Shown here in pieces: positions 9,993-20,455 of a DNA stretch of 64,000 nt. The notes beneath the pieces are model-generated. The model made no database searches and was not told the DNA's origin. It saw only the letters and a list, made by a program, of their open reading frames with translations. The DNA is from Isochrysis galbana (Eukaryota > Haptophyta > Isochrysidales > Isochrysidaceae). Where the stretch lies: contig CM030939.1 of NCBI GenBank assembly GCA_018136815.1, forward strand, positions 806,001 to 870,000. Reading direction: 5' to 3'. A program made the position numbers and the translations under genes. Each line of letters begins with the position of its first letter. The stretch's first letter is position 1.

Positions 9993-10754
9993 CTACGGCA
10001 GGCCGCCGCCCTCTCGCGTCAGTGTTTTCTTGTTGTGGTAGTATAACCCTAGTGCAGAGGGACCGTGCCTCATTGGCAATTGGCAACGAAGAACGAAGCG
10101 CCCCTGCCCGGGGGAATTCCTGTTCCCCCTCCGGAGGTCCGGTCGGCGTGTCCTCCGTCCTCCGCGCGGGGGGGGAATCTTTGAGTTTTCGCCTGCGCCC
10201 TCTGCGAGCCCGTCTCCCAAGGTGAAACAGTGAGGAGGCGCTGGCAATCGTTCCCCAGGGGGAAGAGATTTTCCCCATTGCAGCAATGGGGGCTTCCTTG
10301 TCCTTGCTCGAGTTGCCCGACTTTGCAACGCTGTTGCGCCTGGTAGCAACCTCGCAGCCCGGTGCCGTCCGGGGAGATTCGACGCGCCTCGTAGCCCCGG
10401 TTGCTCTGTCATACCGTCATATGATACTAGGGCCTGGTAAGAGTTTTGCGTCCGAACCATGGGGGTGGCAGCAGAGCTGCCACCCACCATGGGGAGTCCT
10501 TGTTGTGGTGGCATGCCGAGAGAGGCAGGCGGCTGAGCTAGACTCTGGCCCTGTTGGTCTGCAGGGGACAATGCCCTGCCTATTCCCTGCTTGTGGTGCT
10601 GCTGAGGCGGTGAGGGCGGGAGGGCCATATCGACGTCGGTGTCGGGTGATGCTGAGGCCTGCGAGCGCTTGGGCTCCGGCGGCTTGGGGCGGCCCCGTTG
10701 GGGCGTCGTGGCGGCGGGGGGCTGGGAAGTGGGAGCGGTCGGCGCGCGCTCCAT
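9993..10754 (-). mobile_element. LINE 5' head ORF (MERAP type) with foreign 3' part
   Basis: The minus frame starts at ATG 10754 with MERAPTAPTSQPPAATTP and stays similar to the heads at 13335, 22019 and 24770 for about 100 residues (Pro-rich, PKPPEPKRSQA basic patch, LPMVGG). After AATPMV it diverges. The remainder has no family resemblance. No hairpin precedes this ATG; instead a T-rich tail motif does. The role may be an RNA-binding ORF1-like N-terminus, inferred only from its Pro/Arg character. Confidence 0.6.
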
Positions 10755-10764
10755 CGCTGGAAAA

Positions 10765-10945
10765 AAAAATTCTTGAAGATGCCTACTACTATGCTAGCCA
10801 CTATCCCTCGCGCTGGGGTCTGTCCCCGACATCGCCCTCGCCCCACCCTCACTCCCCTTTCCGCTCCCCCCCTCGTTCCTTTTCGTTCGGTTTCGGGGGG
10901 TCGACCCATGTGCGCTACTTTGGGTCTGGCGTTGGGGGAGGGGGA
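10765..10945. repeat. Dispersed element segment, also at 37735 and 40868
   Basis: The sequence starts at an A-run plus TCTTGAAGATGCC and ends in TGCGCTACTTTGGGTCTGGC. It shares its A-run start, pyrimidine-rich middle and GTGCGCTAC(T)TTGGGCCCGG-like end with 37735-37915 and 40868-41045. On the minus strand the A-run start corresponds to the T-rich LINE tail. Confidence 0.55.
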
Positions 10946-11254
10946 GGGGGGAGGCGGGCCTGCCTTTTGGTTCGAAGTTGATGGGACCCACGGGCCTTGC
11001 CTCATCGATCAGCGCCGAATCTGGCACTGTCAGAGAGAGGAGGGCCGCGAGGGCAGCCTCAACGCGGAGGCTCGTCAGCCACGCGTGGACGGCCGCGTCG
11101 GTGAGCTGGTCCTGGTTCTCGATGCCGAGTTCGAGTGAGGGCAAATCCTGCGAGGGGCGGGTCGGGATGGTCAGGGCGGGGTCTGCGGCAGCCAGGGTAG
11201 CCGCGTGCGCGCGCAGTGAGGAGCTGGGTGGGCTGCGCGGGCCATGATGCCAGA

Positions 11255-11564
11255 GGGTCAGGGGGTGGTCGGACTGTCGGCAGCCCGACACGGCGCTGCA
11301 TCGGGCGGGAATCAAATGCCGAATGTAGCTAAGATATAAAGGAACCGATCCCCCCGCGGGTGCGACCGCCAATTCTTTACGGGTAGAGCGTGAGCGCGCG
11401 TGACGGAGGGGGGGGGAGGGGGGGAGAATCGCACCATTTCCTGGCGAAGACTTTCGTGGCGGCAGGTGGCCCCCCTGAAGGTTTTTTATTGGGCCTCGCG
11501 CCACGGTCAAAAAATGCAGCCCAACCCTTACTAATAGTAAAAAAACCCCTGTTTGACCGCCCTA
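11255..11564 (+). repeat. Right terminus of TIR element with subterminal repeat
   Basis: GGTCAGGGGGTGGTCGGACT (about 11258) repeats the subterminal part of the 6730 end. At 11500-11564 the sequence CCACGGTCAAAAAATGCAGC...CCCCTGTTTGACCGCCC-TA forms the terminus, shared with 33843-33911. It may pair with the left end at 6730, giving an element of about 4.8 kb. Confidence 0.6.
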
Positions 11565-11776
11565 TTCATATTTCGATTTTGAGTATCTTGGGGCCCTCTG
11601 CTTGAAATCACTTCTATTGCCGCTCCCTCTACCTCTACTGGACTAGGGGTTCATGACCAAGAAGAGCTTATGCTGCACATCCCAGCCAGTCCGGCGGCAA
11701 TGGATAGACCGTCATTGTCGTGGCGACACAAAAAGGAAAAATGGATAATTGGACAACGCGCAACATATTGTCTCGC

Positions 11777-11966
11777 AGGCTCACATCGACGTGCGTGCGG
11801 CGGCCGCCGCCGCACTGCTCGGCGTGGCGGGCCCCCTGTGCGAGTGCGTGCTAGTGCTGCTGCCGCGGCTCGTAGGCGCGCTCTGGGCGGCGCTCCGCCG
11901 ACTCGACGACCTCACCGCCTCGACCGCCACAATCATGATGCTGTGCGCGCGCCTCTGCGATGAGTT
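11777..11966 (+). CDS. BTAF1/Mot1-like HEAT-repeat exon
   Basis: After a possible 3' splice site (TTGTCTCGCAG) the frame reads DVRAAAAAALLGVAGPL ... LVGALWAALRRLDDLTASTATIMMLCARL. The string LDDLTAST-x-x-IM-x-L is characteristic of the HEAT region of the TBP-removing ATPase BTAF1/Mot1. The frame stops at about 11966 without a clear splice donor, and no further Mot1 exon is recognised to the right. Other pieces of the same family lie at 25.8-26.5 and 39.4-40.5 kb. It is either one exon of a dispersed gene or a pseudogene fragment. Confidence 0.45.
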
Positions 11967-13112
11967 GCCATGCGCCTAATGCACGCGCGCGGCGAGGGAG
12001 AAGGAGGATGAAATGGTAAGCAAAGGGGGTAGGAAGGGAAGGGAAGCCGCCCAACGCACGCGCGCGGCGAGGGAGAAGGATGGAGGGAAATGAGAGAGGA
12101 TATGAAGCCGCGACTGTCGACGAGTGGGGTAGGCGCCAAAGGAGGGGAACGGCTGCCGAGGGCGGGGCGCTCAGCGCGCGCGCAGGGCGGACAGGCGCGG
12201 CGGCTCGAGCGCCGTCCCGGTCGCACAGGGCGGCCTCTTACCTGCGGGCCACAGCGACGAGAGAGAGAGGAGGGGCTGGCAGCCGCCGCCGCCAGCCGCG
12301 CTCGCGAGGGGGCACCGAGCAGCGAGAGAAGCCGAGTTGACAGAGAGGGGAGAGCCGCGCGGGGGGAAGAGCGGCATCCGCGCGGGGGAGATTGCCACCT
12401 CCACCACCGACGAGCTGCGAGATCCGCGGGGGGGGGAAGGGAAGGCGGTCGCCATTAGGGGAGACGAAACTCCCCCCGTGGGGGAAAGTGTGTATTTAAG
12501 GTGGTTCTAAAGGTTATAAGCCTGGCGATGGCGGGTGGCGGCCGCGCTGGCTGTCCACCCGCCCGCCTCTGCAGGCCTTCGCTCCATGTATGGGTCATGG
12601 GAATTCGGTGATCCATGGGGGGTGGAGGCCCAGGGAGTAGATGGGTGTGGTAGCGCGGCTGAAGCGGCACCCGGGGCTTCCCCGCCCGCGCTGCATGTGA
12701 TCGGCGTGCAGCGCGGGAAGTAGGCCACCAGCACGGCGCCGCTGTGTCCTTTGCACGACCGGCACGACGACGAGGCCGCCGAGGCAGCAAAGGCGGCGGG
12801 AGATGAAGGGGCGACGACGATGTGCACGGTCGACTGGCTGCGCGGGAGACTGCTGGAGGCCGACGGGCAGACTGGGGAGGCCTGGGAGCGCCACTCTCAT
12901 ACAGCACAAACTTTTGTCGGCAAGAAGGGTGGCAGGCAGAAGCGGTGGTGCACACGCACAGGTTGCGTGAGGGCGCTGGTCCGGACGGAGAAAGGCCACC
13001 GAAGCGAGCTTCCCCCGTGTGCTGTTGAGTCCCAGATTCAGGAAATGTATGGGGTGTCTGAGGTGGGCTTTGTGGAGGAGTCAGTTTGTACGCAAAAGCG
13101 TAAGGCAGAGGA
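11967..13112. other. No gene recognised
   Basis: GC-rich sequence with a repeated ACGCACGCGCGCGGCGAGGG unit at about 11980 and 12055 (about 75 bases apart) and several overlapping open frames on both strands without motifs. Confidence 0.3.
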
Positions 13113-13150
13113 TAGGGTGGTCAAGCACGCCTTTTAACTTCTACGGGTGA
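13113..13150 (+). repeat. Diverged left TIR terminus
   Basis: TA-GGGTGGTCAAGCACGCCTTTTAACTTCTACGGG at 13113 matches the left-type TIR with several changes (GGGCGGTCAAACAGGGGC in the others). Confidence 0.4.
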
Positions 13151-13311
13151 AAATTCACTAAGTCAAGATTGAGATTTTATCACGCGATCTTTAAGGTATT
13201 CTACTGGAAATGAGTATAGTAGGCAGAATCTTATAAGAAATATGCACATTTGCGACGCCATTCAAGAAGGTGCAACTCGAGGTTTCCTTTTTTGTCACAC
13301 ACATCCCCCAA

Positions 13312-13748
13312 AAACTATTGTTATAGTTTCAGCGATGGAGCGCGCGCCGCCCGCTCCCACCTCCCAGCCCCCCGCCGCCACGACGCCCCACCGGGGCCGC
13401 CCCAAGCCGCCGGAGCCGAAGCGCTCGCAGGCCGCCCCCCTGACCGACACTGACGTTGACATGATTTGCCCGCCCTCGCCTCCCCAACAGCCACACAAGC
13501 AGGGAGCAGGCAGAGTCCTGTTCCCTGCAGCAGAACAACAGAGCCAGCCTCTGGCCCTGCCGCCTGCCTCTGCAGCCATGCCACTGCAACAAGGACTCCC
13601 CATGGTGGGTGGCAGCCCTGCTGCCACCCCCATGGAGGCAACTCCTACCATCAGTGCACCCCTCGGGGGCGGGCACTTGACACAACAATCCATCATTGGG
13701 GCCTTTACGGCTTCCAACCTTTCCAGCAACACGCGAAACATCAGCTAG
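13312..13748 (+). mobile_element. LINE 5' head: hairpin plus MERAP ORF
   Basis: A hairpin (AAACTAT 13312-13318, loop TGTT, ATAGTTT 13323-13329) lies five bases before ATG 13335. The ORF of 137 codons begins MERAPPAPTSQPPAATTPH, has the basic PKPPEPKRSQA patch, a Pro/Gln-rich middle and the block GLPMVGG...TISAPLG. After that it leaves the family sequence and stops at 13748. Near-identical heads are at 10754, 22019 and 24770 (minus). The head probably carries the element's promoter and translation start (inference). Confidence 0.65.
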
Positions 13749-13859
13749 GGTGGCCATACCTTGTTGAAGGCAACTTCAACTTCAATGGGTATCATGAATA
13801 GGTCTCAGGAGATATAAGAAGTAAGGAAAGGGAACACAAGCCGACGTTCGAGCGAAGGA

Positions 13860-14010
13860 AGAGCCACAGTCTCCCATCCCCTTCTCTCCGACCCCTGGCC
13901 GAAGCAGCGCGCGCGGCCTCCCCGGAACCAGCTTCTCCGCCAAAGTGGGAACTGGGGAAGGGGGAGGGGGTTGATAGGGGTAAAGGCGGGTAGTAGGGAG
14001 GTACACCAGC
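13860..14010. repeat. LINE 3' UTR segment, inverted copy of about 19300-19440
   Basis: The block with GAAGCAGCGCGCGCGGCCTC, CCGGAACCAGCTTCTCCGCC and GGGAGGGGGTTGATAGGGG is the reverse complement of 19300-19440. A related block is at 31690-31850. In the other two places it follows the LINE ORF, so it is 3' UTR. Confidence 0.6.
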
Positions 14011-14017
14011 ACACTGC

Positions 14018-14210
14018 TGTCGAGTCGAGCGGAGCCGGAGGGCTCTGAGCCACTCCGTCGCGAGCAGCACCGGCGGCTAGCGCGGCGCTTTGGCCCTCCT
14101 CCCCACCGGGAGTCGGGTGAATGAAATTCTGGACTGGGTCGGGCAACCCCATTTGGGTGTCTGGACGGGGAACGAACGGCGAACGAAGGGCTGTGGGGCG
14201 GCGAGGCGCT
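14018..14210. repeat. Gypsy-linked repeat, copy of 7072-7262
   Basis: Same 190-base segment and orientation as at 7072. Here the RNase H part beyond it is missing and unrelated sequence follows. Confidence 0.7.
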
Positions 14211-15147
14211 CCTAGCGGCCCTAGTGTGATGGGTTGTAAGAGATTGTTAGACCTACAAAGAACTCTTCCCTCAGGGAGGGAGCCTAAGCTGCTTGAGTGC
14301 AGCGACGCAGCGAACAACGACGGACAACGAAGCTGAGAACAACAGGATACACCGACTCACGAACACACCGGAATCATTCACCCAAACCAAGCAAATTATC
14401 AAGCAACCGCGACCCCAAATCACCGATAACTCAAACACGTCGCGAGAGACGGAGAGAGAGAGCGAGAGAGAGAGAGACTCCACAGCGACGGCCGGAGCGT
14501 GTCTCCGTTGTAACTTCCCACGTAGCGGAGAGTCCGAAGGGGAGCGTCCTGTCGCGCGACCACGGCGATCACTTTGGATACAGATCGCAACGAGATATCT
14601 TCACGACAGAGGAAATCTTGCCGTTGAGCGTGAACCTTCTAGACGCTTCTAACGAACAACCCTGAGTAGCAACCAAGGGGAAGAAACACCAAAGGGGCCA
14701 AGGGCTTGCATGTAACTTGCATCAAGGGGAAAGATTCCCTCACCTAGGAAGCGAACCTACACCGGTCTCCAAGGGGAGATGGCAAATTAAACCTCAAATC
14801 TCGAGCGGATAGAGCAACCGACTCGCTCGCCAAACACCTTGACCGAGAAGAAAGAAGCAAGGACCTACAAGCCAAGGGTAGCGGACCTAGGGAATGTGAG
14901 AGGAAATTTCCGAACGCCAAGACGAACGCCAAACGCCGAACGCGGGGATTCAACGAAACCCTAACCAGGCCAAGCAGAACCTACGAAGAACAGGCCTGGA
15001 CAACAACGAAAGTCAGCAGGTCCCAAGAAAGAACCGGAACCCAACAAGAAACAACAAGCCTTGCAAGAAGCTAAACAAGCCTTCACAAGGTAACCCGAGA
15101 GCCTGAGACAAGCGCGCAGCGAGCAACAGGCGACCTGGCTCCCGAAG
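14211..15147. other. Non-coding, possibly gypsy-associated
   Basis: A-rich plus-strand sequence with short direct repeats and a GA-rich patch at 14445-14480. No gene recognised. Its position directly before the chromodomain suggests integrase-region remnants, but no motif was seen. Confidence 0.3.
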
Positions 15148-15318
15148 TTGCTCGATCGTCGTAGCCATGGCGATTCTATCGAGTACCTCGTGAAGTGGCG
15201 TGGCTATTCTATTCGAGAAGCCACCTGGGAGCCTCGTTCCGAGTTGCTCCGTCGTTGTTCTGATTTGCTTGATGATTATGATCGCTCCGTCGAAGAGACT
15301 TGTCCAGAAGATACCTGA
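15148..15318 (+). mobile_element. Chromodomain end of a gypsy (chromovirus) polyprotein
   Basis: The frame KLLDRRSHGDSIEYLVKWRGY continues to ATWEPRSELL and stops at TGA 15316-15318. The KWRGY and TWEP signature is that of the chromodomain at the integrase C-terminus of chromoviruses, which steers integration to chromatin. The integrase itself is not visible upstream. LTR-type sequence may follow, but no LTR pair was confirmed. Confidence 0.75.
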
Positions 15319-15479
15319 CAAACAGGCTAGAAGGAACGAAACGAGAACTCGAATTCTAGATCGCTAGGGACGAACCCTACCAACCTAGATGTACCTGAGC
15401 TTCACCGTGTGGCCGCACGGCGAAGGACCTGGAAACAAGAGCCTGGAAATCGCACCATCTAGGATGAATGCGACAACTG

Positions 15480-15535
15480 CTTCTTGTCGCGTATGTGGCG
15501 GGGATTTTTAAGAAGATTTTTTTTTTGTCACACAC
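15480..15535 (+). repeat. LINE 3' end motif
   Basis: GTGGCGGGGATTTTTAAGAAGATTTTTTTTTT closely matches the tails at 3256, 16745 and (inverted) 19245, marking the 3' end of a heavily truncated element. Confidence 0.55.
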
Positions 15536-15642
15536 ATCCCGTCTATTTAGGTACATAATTTTTATTGATTATTGACTCCTCTAAATCAAACCCAAACACT
15601 CCGATCAGACAACGACGGACGACGACCAAAGGGCGATCTGTC

Positions 15643-15953
15643 GGCGATCTTGTCTGGAACGGGAATCGCACCATAACGGGAACGAGAGGCGATCTTGCTA
15701 CGCAGGATTCCAAGAGACCTACCGAATAAGACGAGAGAAGTGCGATGTGCCTAAGGGGGAGACATGAAGAGGTCGCAAATTAAACCTAATTGCCCCCTGA
15801 AGCAGATAAAGAAACGCAGGGGAGATAGCAAATTAAACCTATTTGCGAGGCGCCTGGGAGGAAGAAAGGTAGGGAAACTTCCCTTCTCTTTCGAGAGGAA
15901 GAGAGAGGGCGCTCCACAACCCACGATCCCATGCATCCAAGCGAAGCTTTTGA
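15643..15953. repeat. Gypsy-associated repeat, copy of 4335-4645
   Basis: See the copy at 4335; about 310 bases with scattered substitutions, same orientation. No RT frame continues beyond it on the left here. Confidence 0.75.
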
Positions 15954-16105
15954 CCGAGAACGAGAACGAGAGAATTATAACGATAAATACCGAACGACGA
16001 AGAGAAGAGCGAAGCCTAACGAGTGTCGATTCGCGAATGCGACAGAACGGTTCGGGAAGAGAAGAAGAAGAGACGGGCTCATGACGCGGGGACAATGAAG
16101 ATTTC

Positions 16106-16560
16106 TCAAGGGAAGAACTCGACGTGACGACCGGAGCCGAAGGCGCGAGCGAAGATTTTGTGCTTGTCAGAGCAAGCTCCGTATGGGGTTGATGGTTGTG
16201 AAGTGCCCTCCCATGTTGGGTACACTGATGGTAGAGGTTTCCACCATGGAGAGGGCAGCTGAGCTACCCTCCCACATGAGGTGCTCTTGAGGTGGGAGGG
16301 TTTCTCACTGTTGGAGGGGGTCTCAAAGACCCCCTGCATGTTACGCAAAGACATGGTGGCAACCTGTTCGGTGCCAGTGCTCGCCACCCCGCGCGCTTGC
16401 GTGGGTGTGGTTTGGATGGGCTGCATGGGCTTCAAGAGGGCTTTCTGACGAGCCGCATCGGGCGGCGCGGGGCGTCCCAGGTGGGGCGCAGTGGCGAGGG
16501 TCGCCTGGGGCTCGGGAGCGGTCGCGGCACGCTCCATAGTTCAAACTATAACAATAGTTT
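16106..16560 (-). mobile_element. Second LINE head subfamily with hairpin
   Basis: The minus ORF starts at ATG 16537 with MERAATAPEPQATLATAPHL and runs 143 codons. It shares only the first residues and general Pro/Ala style with the MERAP heads, so it is a different subfamily. The hairpin ATAGTTT/AAACTAT (16543-16560, loop TGTT on the minus strand) lies five bases upstream and is the same as that at 13312, though the coding part has diverged. Confidence 0.55.
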
Positions 16561-16689
16561 TCCGGTGTCTAGGCACAGCATTAAAAACAAAAAAATTAGG
16601 ATGCTAATATGACGTAGTGCCAATACTGCGAAGCCGTTGTCTTTAAAGCTACCGGTAGTCTTCGTTGCGCCCCTTCTACCGCCCTAACG

Positions 16690-16765
16690 GGAATCTTAAA
16701 TATTAGAATGTGCAAGGCCAAGGACGTGGCGAGATTATTAAGAAGTTTTTTGTTTTTTTGGTTTA
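16690..16765 (+). repeat. LINE 3' end motif
   Basis: GGACGTGGCGAGATTATTAAGAAGTTTTTTG ends near 16755 and matches the other T-rich tails. It lies just right of the convergent head at 16537. Confidence 0.5.
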
Positions 16766-16828
16766 AATTCTTGCAAGCCCCCACGTTGAAATAAATGAGG
16801 GGATCAAGAGTGTTTGCCTCGACGATCC

Positions 16829-19048
16829 CTAGTCATGGAGGAGAGACGGATACAACTTGAAGATCTCGTCGAGGTAGTTTCGGAAGTTGCGCAGGATCGT
16901 GGGGTTTTGGCCAGCCTGGAAGTAGTACGCGCTTTTCATCTTGTCATGGTCCTTCAAATCATCCAAGACGGCATAAACCTTGTGGCAGGAAGGGATGCGA
17001 CAATGCGGGCGTTTGTCTAAACGCGTAAGCTTCCCAATCATTTCGGATGTATTATCCTTGGCGCTAATGTAATGGTGGCTTATCAGTGTCTGGGTCGCTA
17101 TTCGGATCATCTCGTCGTAGGATCGAGCGTGGTAGTGCACGATTGCGAGCCCCGGCGCAGGCGGCACGGCACCACGGCAGTGGCTGCCAAGGTTGAATTT
17201 CTTGGGGAGGAACCGCGGCCCAGAGTAAATCTGTTTGAACCATGTCGCGTTGACGACAGTACCTCGCTCGCTCTGTGTGGGCGATCCAGACTTGATGGGA
17301 TCGGCCAAAATCACCCACTCGACCGCAAGATTTACTGCTTCGGTACTTGGTGGCAGGTGAAAGCTCGTGGAAGCCACATCCAGCTTGCCGTCCGGTGCGT
17401 ACGCCACGAACTCATCCGTGTCCACCTTCATGATCCACTCGTAGCGGTTCTTGATTTTTGACATCCATGCGACTAGCATGCCAGAGATCCTGTTCAAGTC
17501 CACGAGGTTGTGACGGACCTGGATCGGAAAGCGCGCCGCCGCCCTCTGGAGGTACTCCGTCTGCGCGCGGGCGCTTCCGTCGAAGACGTACAGGTGTTCA
17601 AACCCAAATAGGTGGCCGTGGTAAATAAGCCACCGTGACAGAAGCGGTATATCATCCTTGGTCATCACCATGATAGCAACCTCACTTCGGTTGCCCACGG
17701 ACGCATGCACCCGCTGTTGCTGCCGCGGGGTCGGTCTTCCTTCGCGCCCATTGCGCACGTGCCAAGACTCATTCAAGGCACCGCCCTGCGATACGCGGGC
17801 AAGGTCGCGGAGGAAGGCACCCAAACACACGACGTCCCTGCGCTCGACAAACCCCTGCTCGAACAAAGTCACGTACACGGCCTCAACAGTCGCGGCGAGT
17901 GAGCCTGCGCACGGGACGGCGGCAACAGCGCGGACGAGAGCGCCAGCCTCCTCATAGAGCGGCCGCTCAGCCATATAGTCAGCGAGATAGGTGTGCGTGT
18001 TGCGGACTTGTTTCACCGCCGGTGCGGCGAACGCGAGCCGCAGGTGTGCGCATTGCATCGCTTTCTGCGCAACATACGACCGCCAGATGTCTGAGACGCG
18101 GCCATGAACCGTCGTTGGGAGCATGAGGCCAGCGAATGCGGCAGCCCGCCACCATGTCGCCTGTGCATTAAAGGGTGCGACAGCCTCCCCTTCTAAGACC
18201 AAGAGCGCCCGTGGCGTCGACGCCGTGAACGAGAACGGCAGCGGAAGCGCCGAGCGAGGCCCAAGGCGGTAGATGGCGTCCACGTCAGGGTCGAAGTTCG
18301 CAAGGCTCTGTATAACCCCGAGCTGGAGAAGCTCCGGGCGCGTTGTCTTAAGGGAGAAGCTGCACGGCTCGCGGTTAATGTTCTCCAGTGGCAAGCCACG
18401 CGGCCACGAGTATGGCGCGCCGAAATATGCATACGGGTTACAAGTTGCCGCGTGCTGGCCTTGGATCGCGGTGACGCGACCTGCCACCTGAATCCCTGGG
18501 TCGTCGAGCGCTGCTGACGAGACCGGCGCATTGTCGTCATCGAAGTCAAAGATCACCTCGGCGCCACACCAGGCCGCAAAGAGGTACCCAATGTTCTTGC
18601 GACCAAACGACTGTGTGGGTGTCATGTCGACCGTCTCGAAGGGCAATGCGCGCTGGTCTGAGAGCGAGAGGTACTCGACGCTCTTCTTGGCACGTGCAAG
18701 CGTCTGAAAGACCTCGTCTGGTGTCGTCACGTCTCCGACAACGATGAGGCACCAGCCCGGCGCATCTGCGACCACCTCGATAGCGGCAGCCGGTTTATTG
18801 ATTGTGGTGACGACGGCCGCTCGGCGGCACAGGCGTGGGGGGGGAGGGAGCTCCTCTGGGCTGCCAATCACTGGTGCGCCAGTGGAATTGTACACGCGGT
18901 GGAGAGGCCTCCACAACACCCCAGTCGTCGCTGCTGTTGAAGCTCCTAAAGCACGTCGCCCAGTCGACAGAACCCACTGCCCTCCAGAGTTGTCCGGGAG
19001 AGCCGCACCGAGACCGATGATCTGACCGATGACGAGCACCTTCATCAT
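16829..19048 (-). CDS. Glycosyltransferase with STELLO-like and GT2/GT92-like halves
   Basis: An intronless minus-strand frame of 739 codons. The N-terminus (MMKVLVIGQIIGLGAAL) is short and hydrophobic, so it may be a signal anchor. Residues about 80-190 resemble the STELLO/DUF288 family: WCLIVVGD at the first strand, then FGRKNIGYLFAAWCGAEVIFDFDDDN with an Asp-rich cluster. Residues about 440-700 form a second glycosyltransferase unit: VAIMVMTKDDIPLLSRWLIYH, LYVFDGSA, WIMKVDTDEF (a DxD-type metal site) and a His-rich tail. The first domain order is known from plant cellulose-synthase-interacting STELLO proteins; the second is like family GT92/GT2_4. A Golgi role in surface polysaccharide synthesis is inferred. 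It is flanked by LINE tails but looks intact. Confidence 0.8.
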   Translation of the reverse strand: MMKVLVIGQIIGLGAALPDNSGGQWVLSTGRRALGASTAATTGVLWRPLHRVYNSTGAPVIGSPEELPPPPRLCRRAAVVTTINKPAAAIEVVADAPGWCLIVVGDVTTPDEVFQTLARAKKSVEYLSLSDQRALPFETVDMTPTQSFGRKNIGYLFAAWCGAEVIFDFDDDNAPVSSAALDDPGIQVAGRVTAIQGQHAATCNPYAYFGAPYSWPRGLPLENINREPCSFSLKTTRPELLQLGVIQSLANFDPDVDAIYRLGPRSALPLPFSFTASTPRALLVLEGEAVAPFNAQATWWRAAAFAGLMLPTTVHGRVSDIWRSYVAQKAMQCAHLRLAFAAPAVKQVRNTHTYLADYMAERPLYEEAGALVRAVAAVPCAGSLAATVEAVYVTLFEQGFVERRDVVCLGAFLRDLARVSQGGALNESWHVRNGREGRPTPRQQQRVHASVGNRSEVAIMVMTKDDIPLLSRWLIYHGHLFGFEHLYVFDGSARAQTEYLQRAAARFPIQVRHNLVDLNRISGMLVAWMSKIKNRYEWIMKVDTDEFVAYAPDGKLDVASTSFHLPPSTEAVNLAVEWVILADPIKSGSPTQSERGTVVNATWFKQIYSGPRFLPKKFNLGSHCRGAVPPAPGLAIVHYHARSYDEMIRIATQTLISHHYISAKDNTSEMIGKLTRLDKRPHCRIPSCHKVYAVLDDLKDHDKMKSAYYFQAGQNPTILRNFRNYLDEIFKLYPSLLHD

Positions 19049-19244
19049 GGCTGAACGTGCAATAGACTGGGCGGTCGCGAACTTTAGGCCCTGTCTACGC
19101 GACCGCCGATCGTCAATCCAGACCTGTTTAACTGCTTACTGCCGGAGCACCGAAACAGGTGCTTCGGCTCGGTTTCTTCACTCCTGTTTGACTCTGACCT
19201 CTGAGCGAGGGTTTTGTAGTATACGTGTCAGATCTACTCCAAAA

Positions 19245-19547
19245 AAGAAAATCTTCTTAAAAATCTCCGCTGCGTGTGCGGCCTAAGGCAGAGTGCTCAT
19301 GAACCTCCCTACTACCCATCCTTAGCCCCTATCAACCCCCTTCCCCTTCCCCAGTTCCCTCTTTGGCGGAGAAGCTGGTTCCGGGGAGGCCGCGCGCCCT
19401 GCTTCGGCCGGGGATTGGAGAGAAGGGGGCGGGAGACTGTGTATCCTCGTCGCTTCAGCGACGCTTGTGCTCTGCTGTTACCTTGTGTAGCCTCTAGTGT
19501 CCATCCATGCTATCCGTTGGCGCTTCTCCGTGGAAAGCTTCGTTATA
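19245..19547 (-). mobile_element. LINE 3' UTR and tail of the 19.5-22.0 kb element
   Basis: Following the LINE stop on the minus strand, this shares its middle with 13860-14010 and 31690-31850 and ends in ATTTTTAAGAAGATTTTC (inverted at 19245-19262), the common T-rich tail. Confidence 0.65.
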
Positions 19548-20441
19548 TTAGGTAATGTTTCGGATGCCTAGCCCACTCGCCGCCTGCAAGAGGTCTTCCG
19601 ATGTTTCAAGGTTGAAATCTTTATCTACCGTGTATAGAGGACTTATCATTTTCCTAATGTGTTTATTGCTTGGGGCGTGAAGCCCGATATTCTCTCTTTG
19701 TTTTTTAAGCCTCTGAAAGAAACCGACTTTCGCCGTCACTAGTAGGTGGTATCTCGCAAGGATCGTGCTTAAGATGGTTTTAACGGACCTGCCGTCCGCG
19801 TTGCCATACTGGATATTGTAGAAGTCCGTTAAGATATACCTCCACGCCAGGATACCTAGGTATCCCGAGGAGGGGTGGGGTCTATCTACTTGATAACAAA
19901 AAAGGCGCTGGGCCACTTCTGATCCCGGCCTAAGTTGTATCCCTAAGAGCCCTTCTATGAACTCGAAGATGGGTTCCGTCGCGATGCATTGGACTATGTG
20001 AGTAGAGCTTTCCGGGGCTATGCCGCAAAAACGGCAAGTCGGGTCGTCCGCGAATCTGTTCGCCGTGGCTATCCTCCTATGGAGGACGTGTTTGAAGTGC
20101 ATATACGAGTCCCTCGGGGTTAGAAAGTTGTATTTGTACAGTTGCGATATTTGCTTCCATTTCCCCGAGAGGACCGGTAGTCTTGCTTCCCACCTCAGCG
20201 TGGACTTTTGTTGCTTCGTTTTCCTCGTCGCCGCGAGAAATATTTTGGTCAGCGTTTTGACGTTTATGTCCTCTAGAGTCCGTCGTGTTCCTTTAAACGA
20301 GTATTCTTGCGGTATGGGATACGCCGTTTCAGCCGGCCCATCGTACGCTCTCCCCCATTTCAGTGGGGTGTGTAGCTCGTCCGGGACTTCCTGCGGGTTG
20401 ATCCGCTCGTGTATGTGGGGCTCCCCCATAACGTTTAGCAA
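19548..20441 (-). mobile_element. LINE ORF2 C-terminal domain
   Basis: A frame of 297 codons with HFKHVLHRRIATANRF, the zinc-knuckle CRFCGIAPESSTHIVQC, and a conserved tail (AKVGFFQRLK, LGLHAPSNKHIRKMISPLY) also present at 31300-31594. It is the 3' half of the element whose 5' half lies at 21070-22019; about 0.6 kb of unrelated DNA separates them. Confidence 0.85.
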
Positions 20442-20455
20442 GGCTAGGGACTGCA

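Noticed and set aside
10286-10981. Plus-strand 231-codon frame opposite the MERAP head
   Set aside because: Antisense of the repeated head; the conserved reading among copies is the minus strand.
14211-15640. Gypsy LTR pair around the chromodomain
   Set aside because: The 15643-15953 block recurs at 4335-4645 but no direct-repeat pair with TG...CA ends bounding the element could be found by eye.
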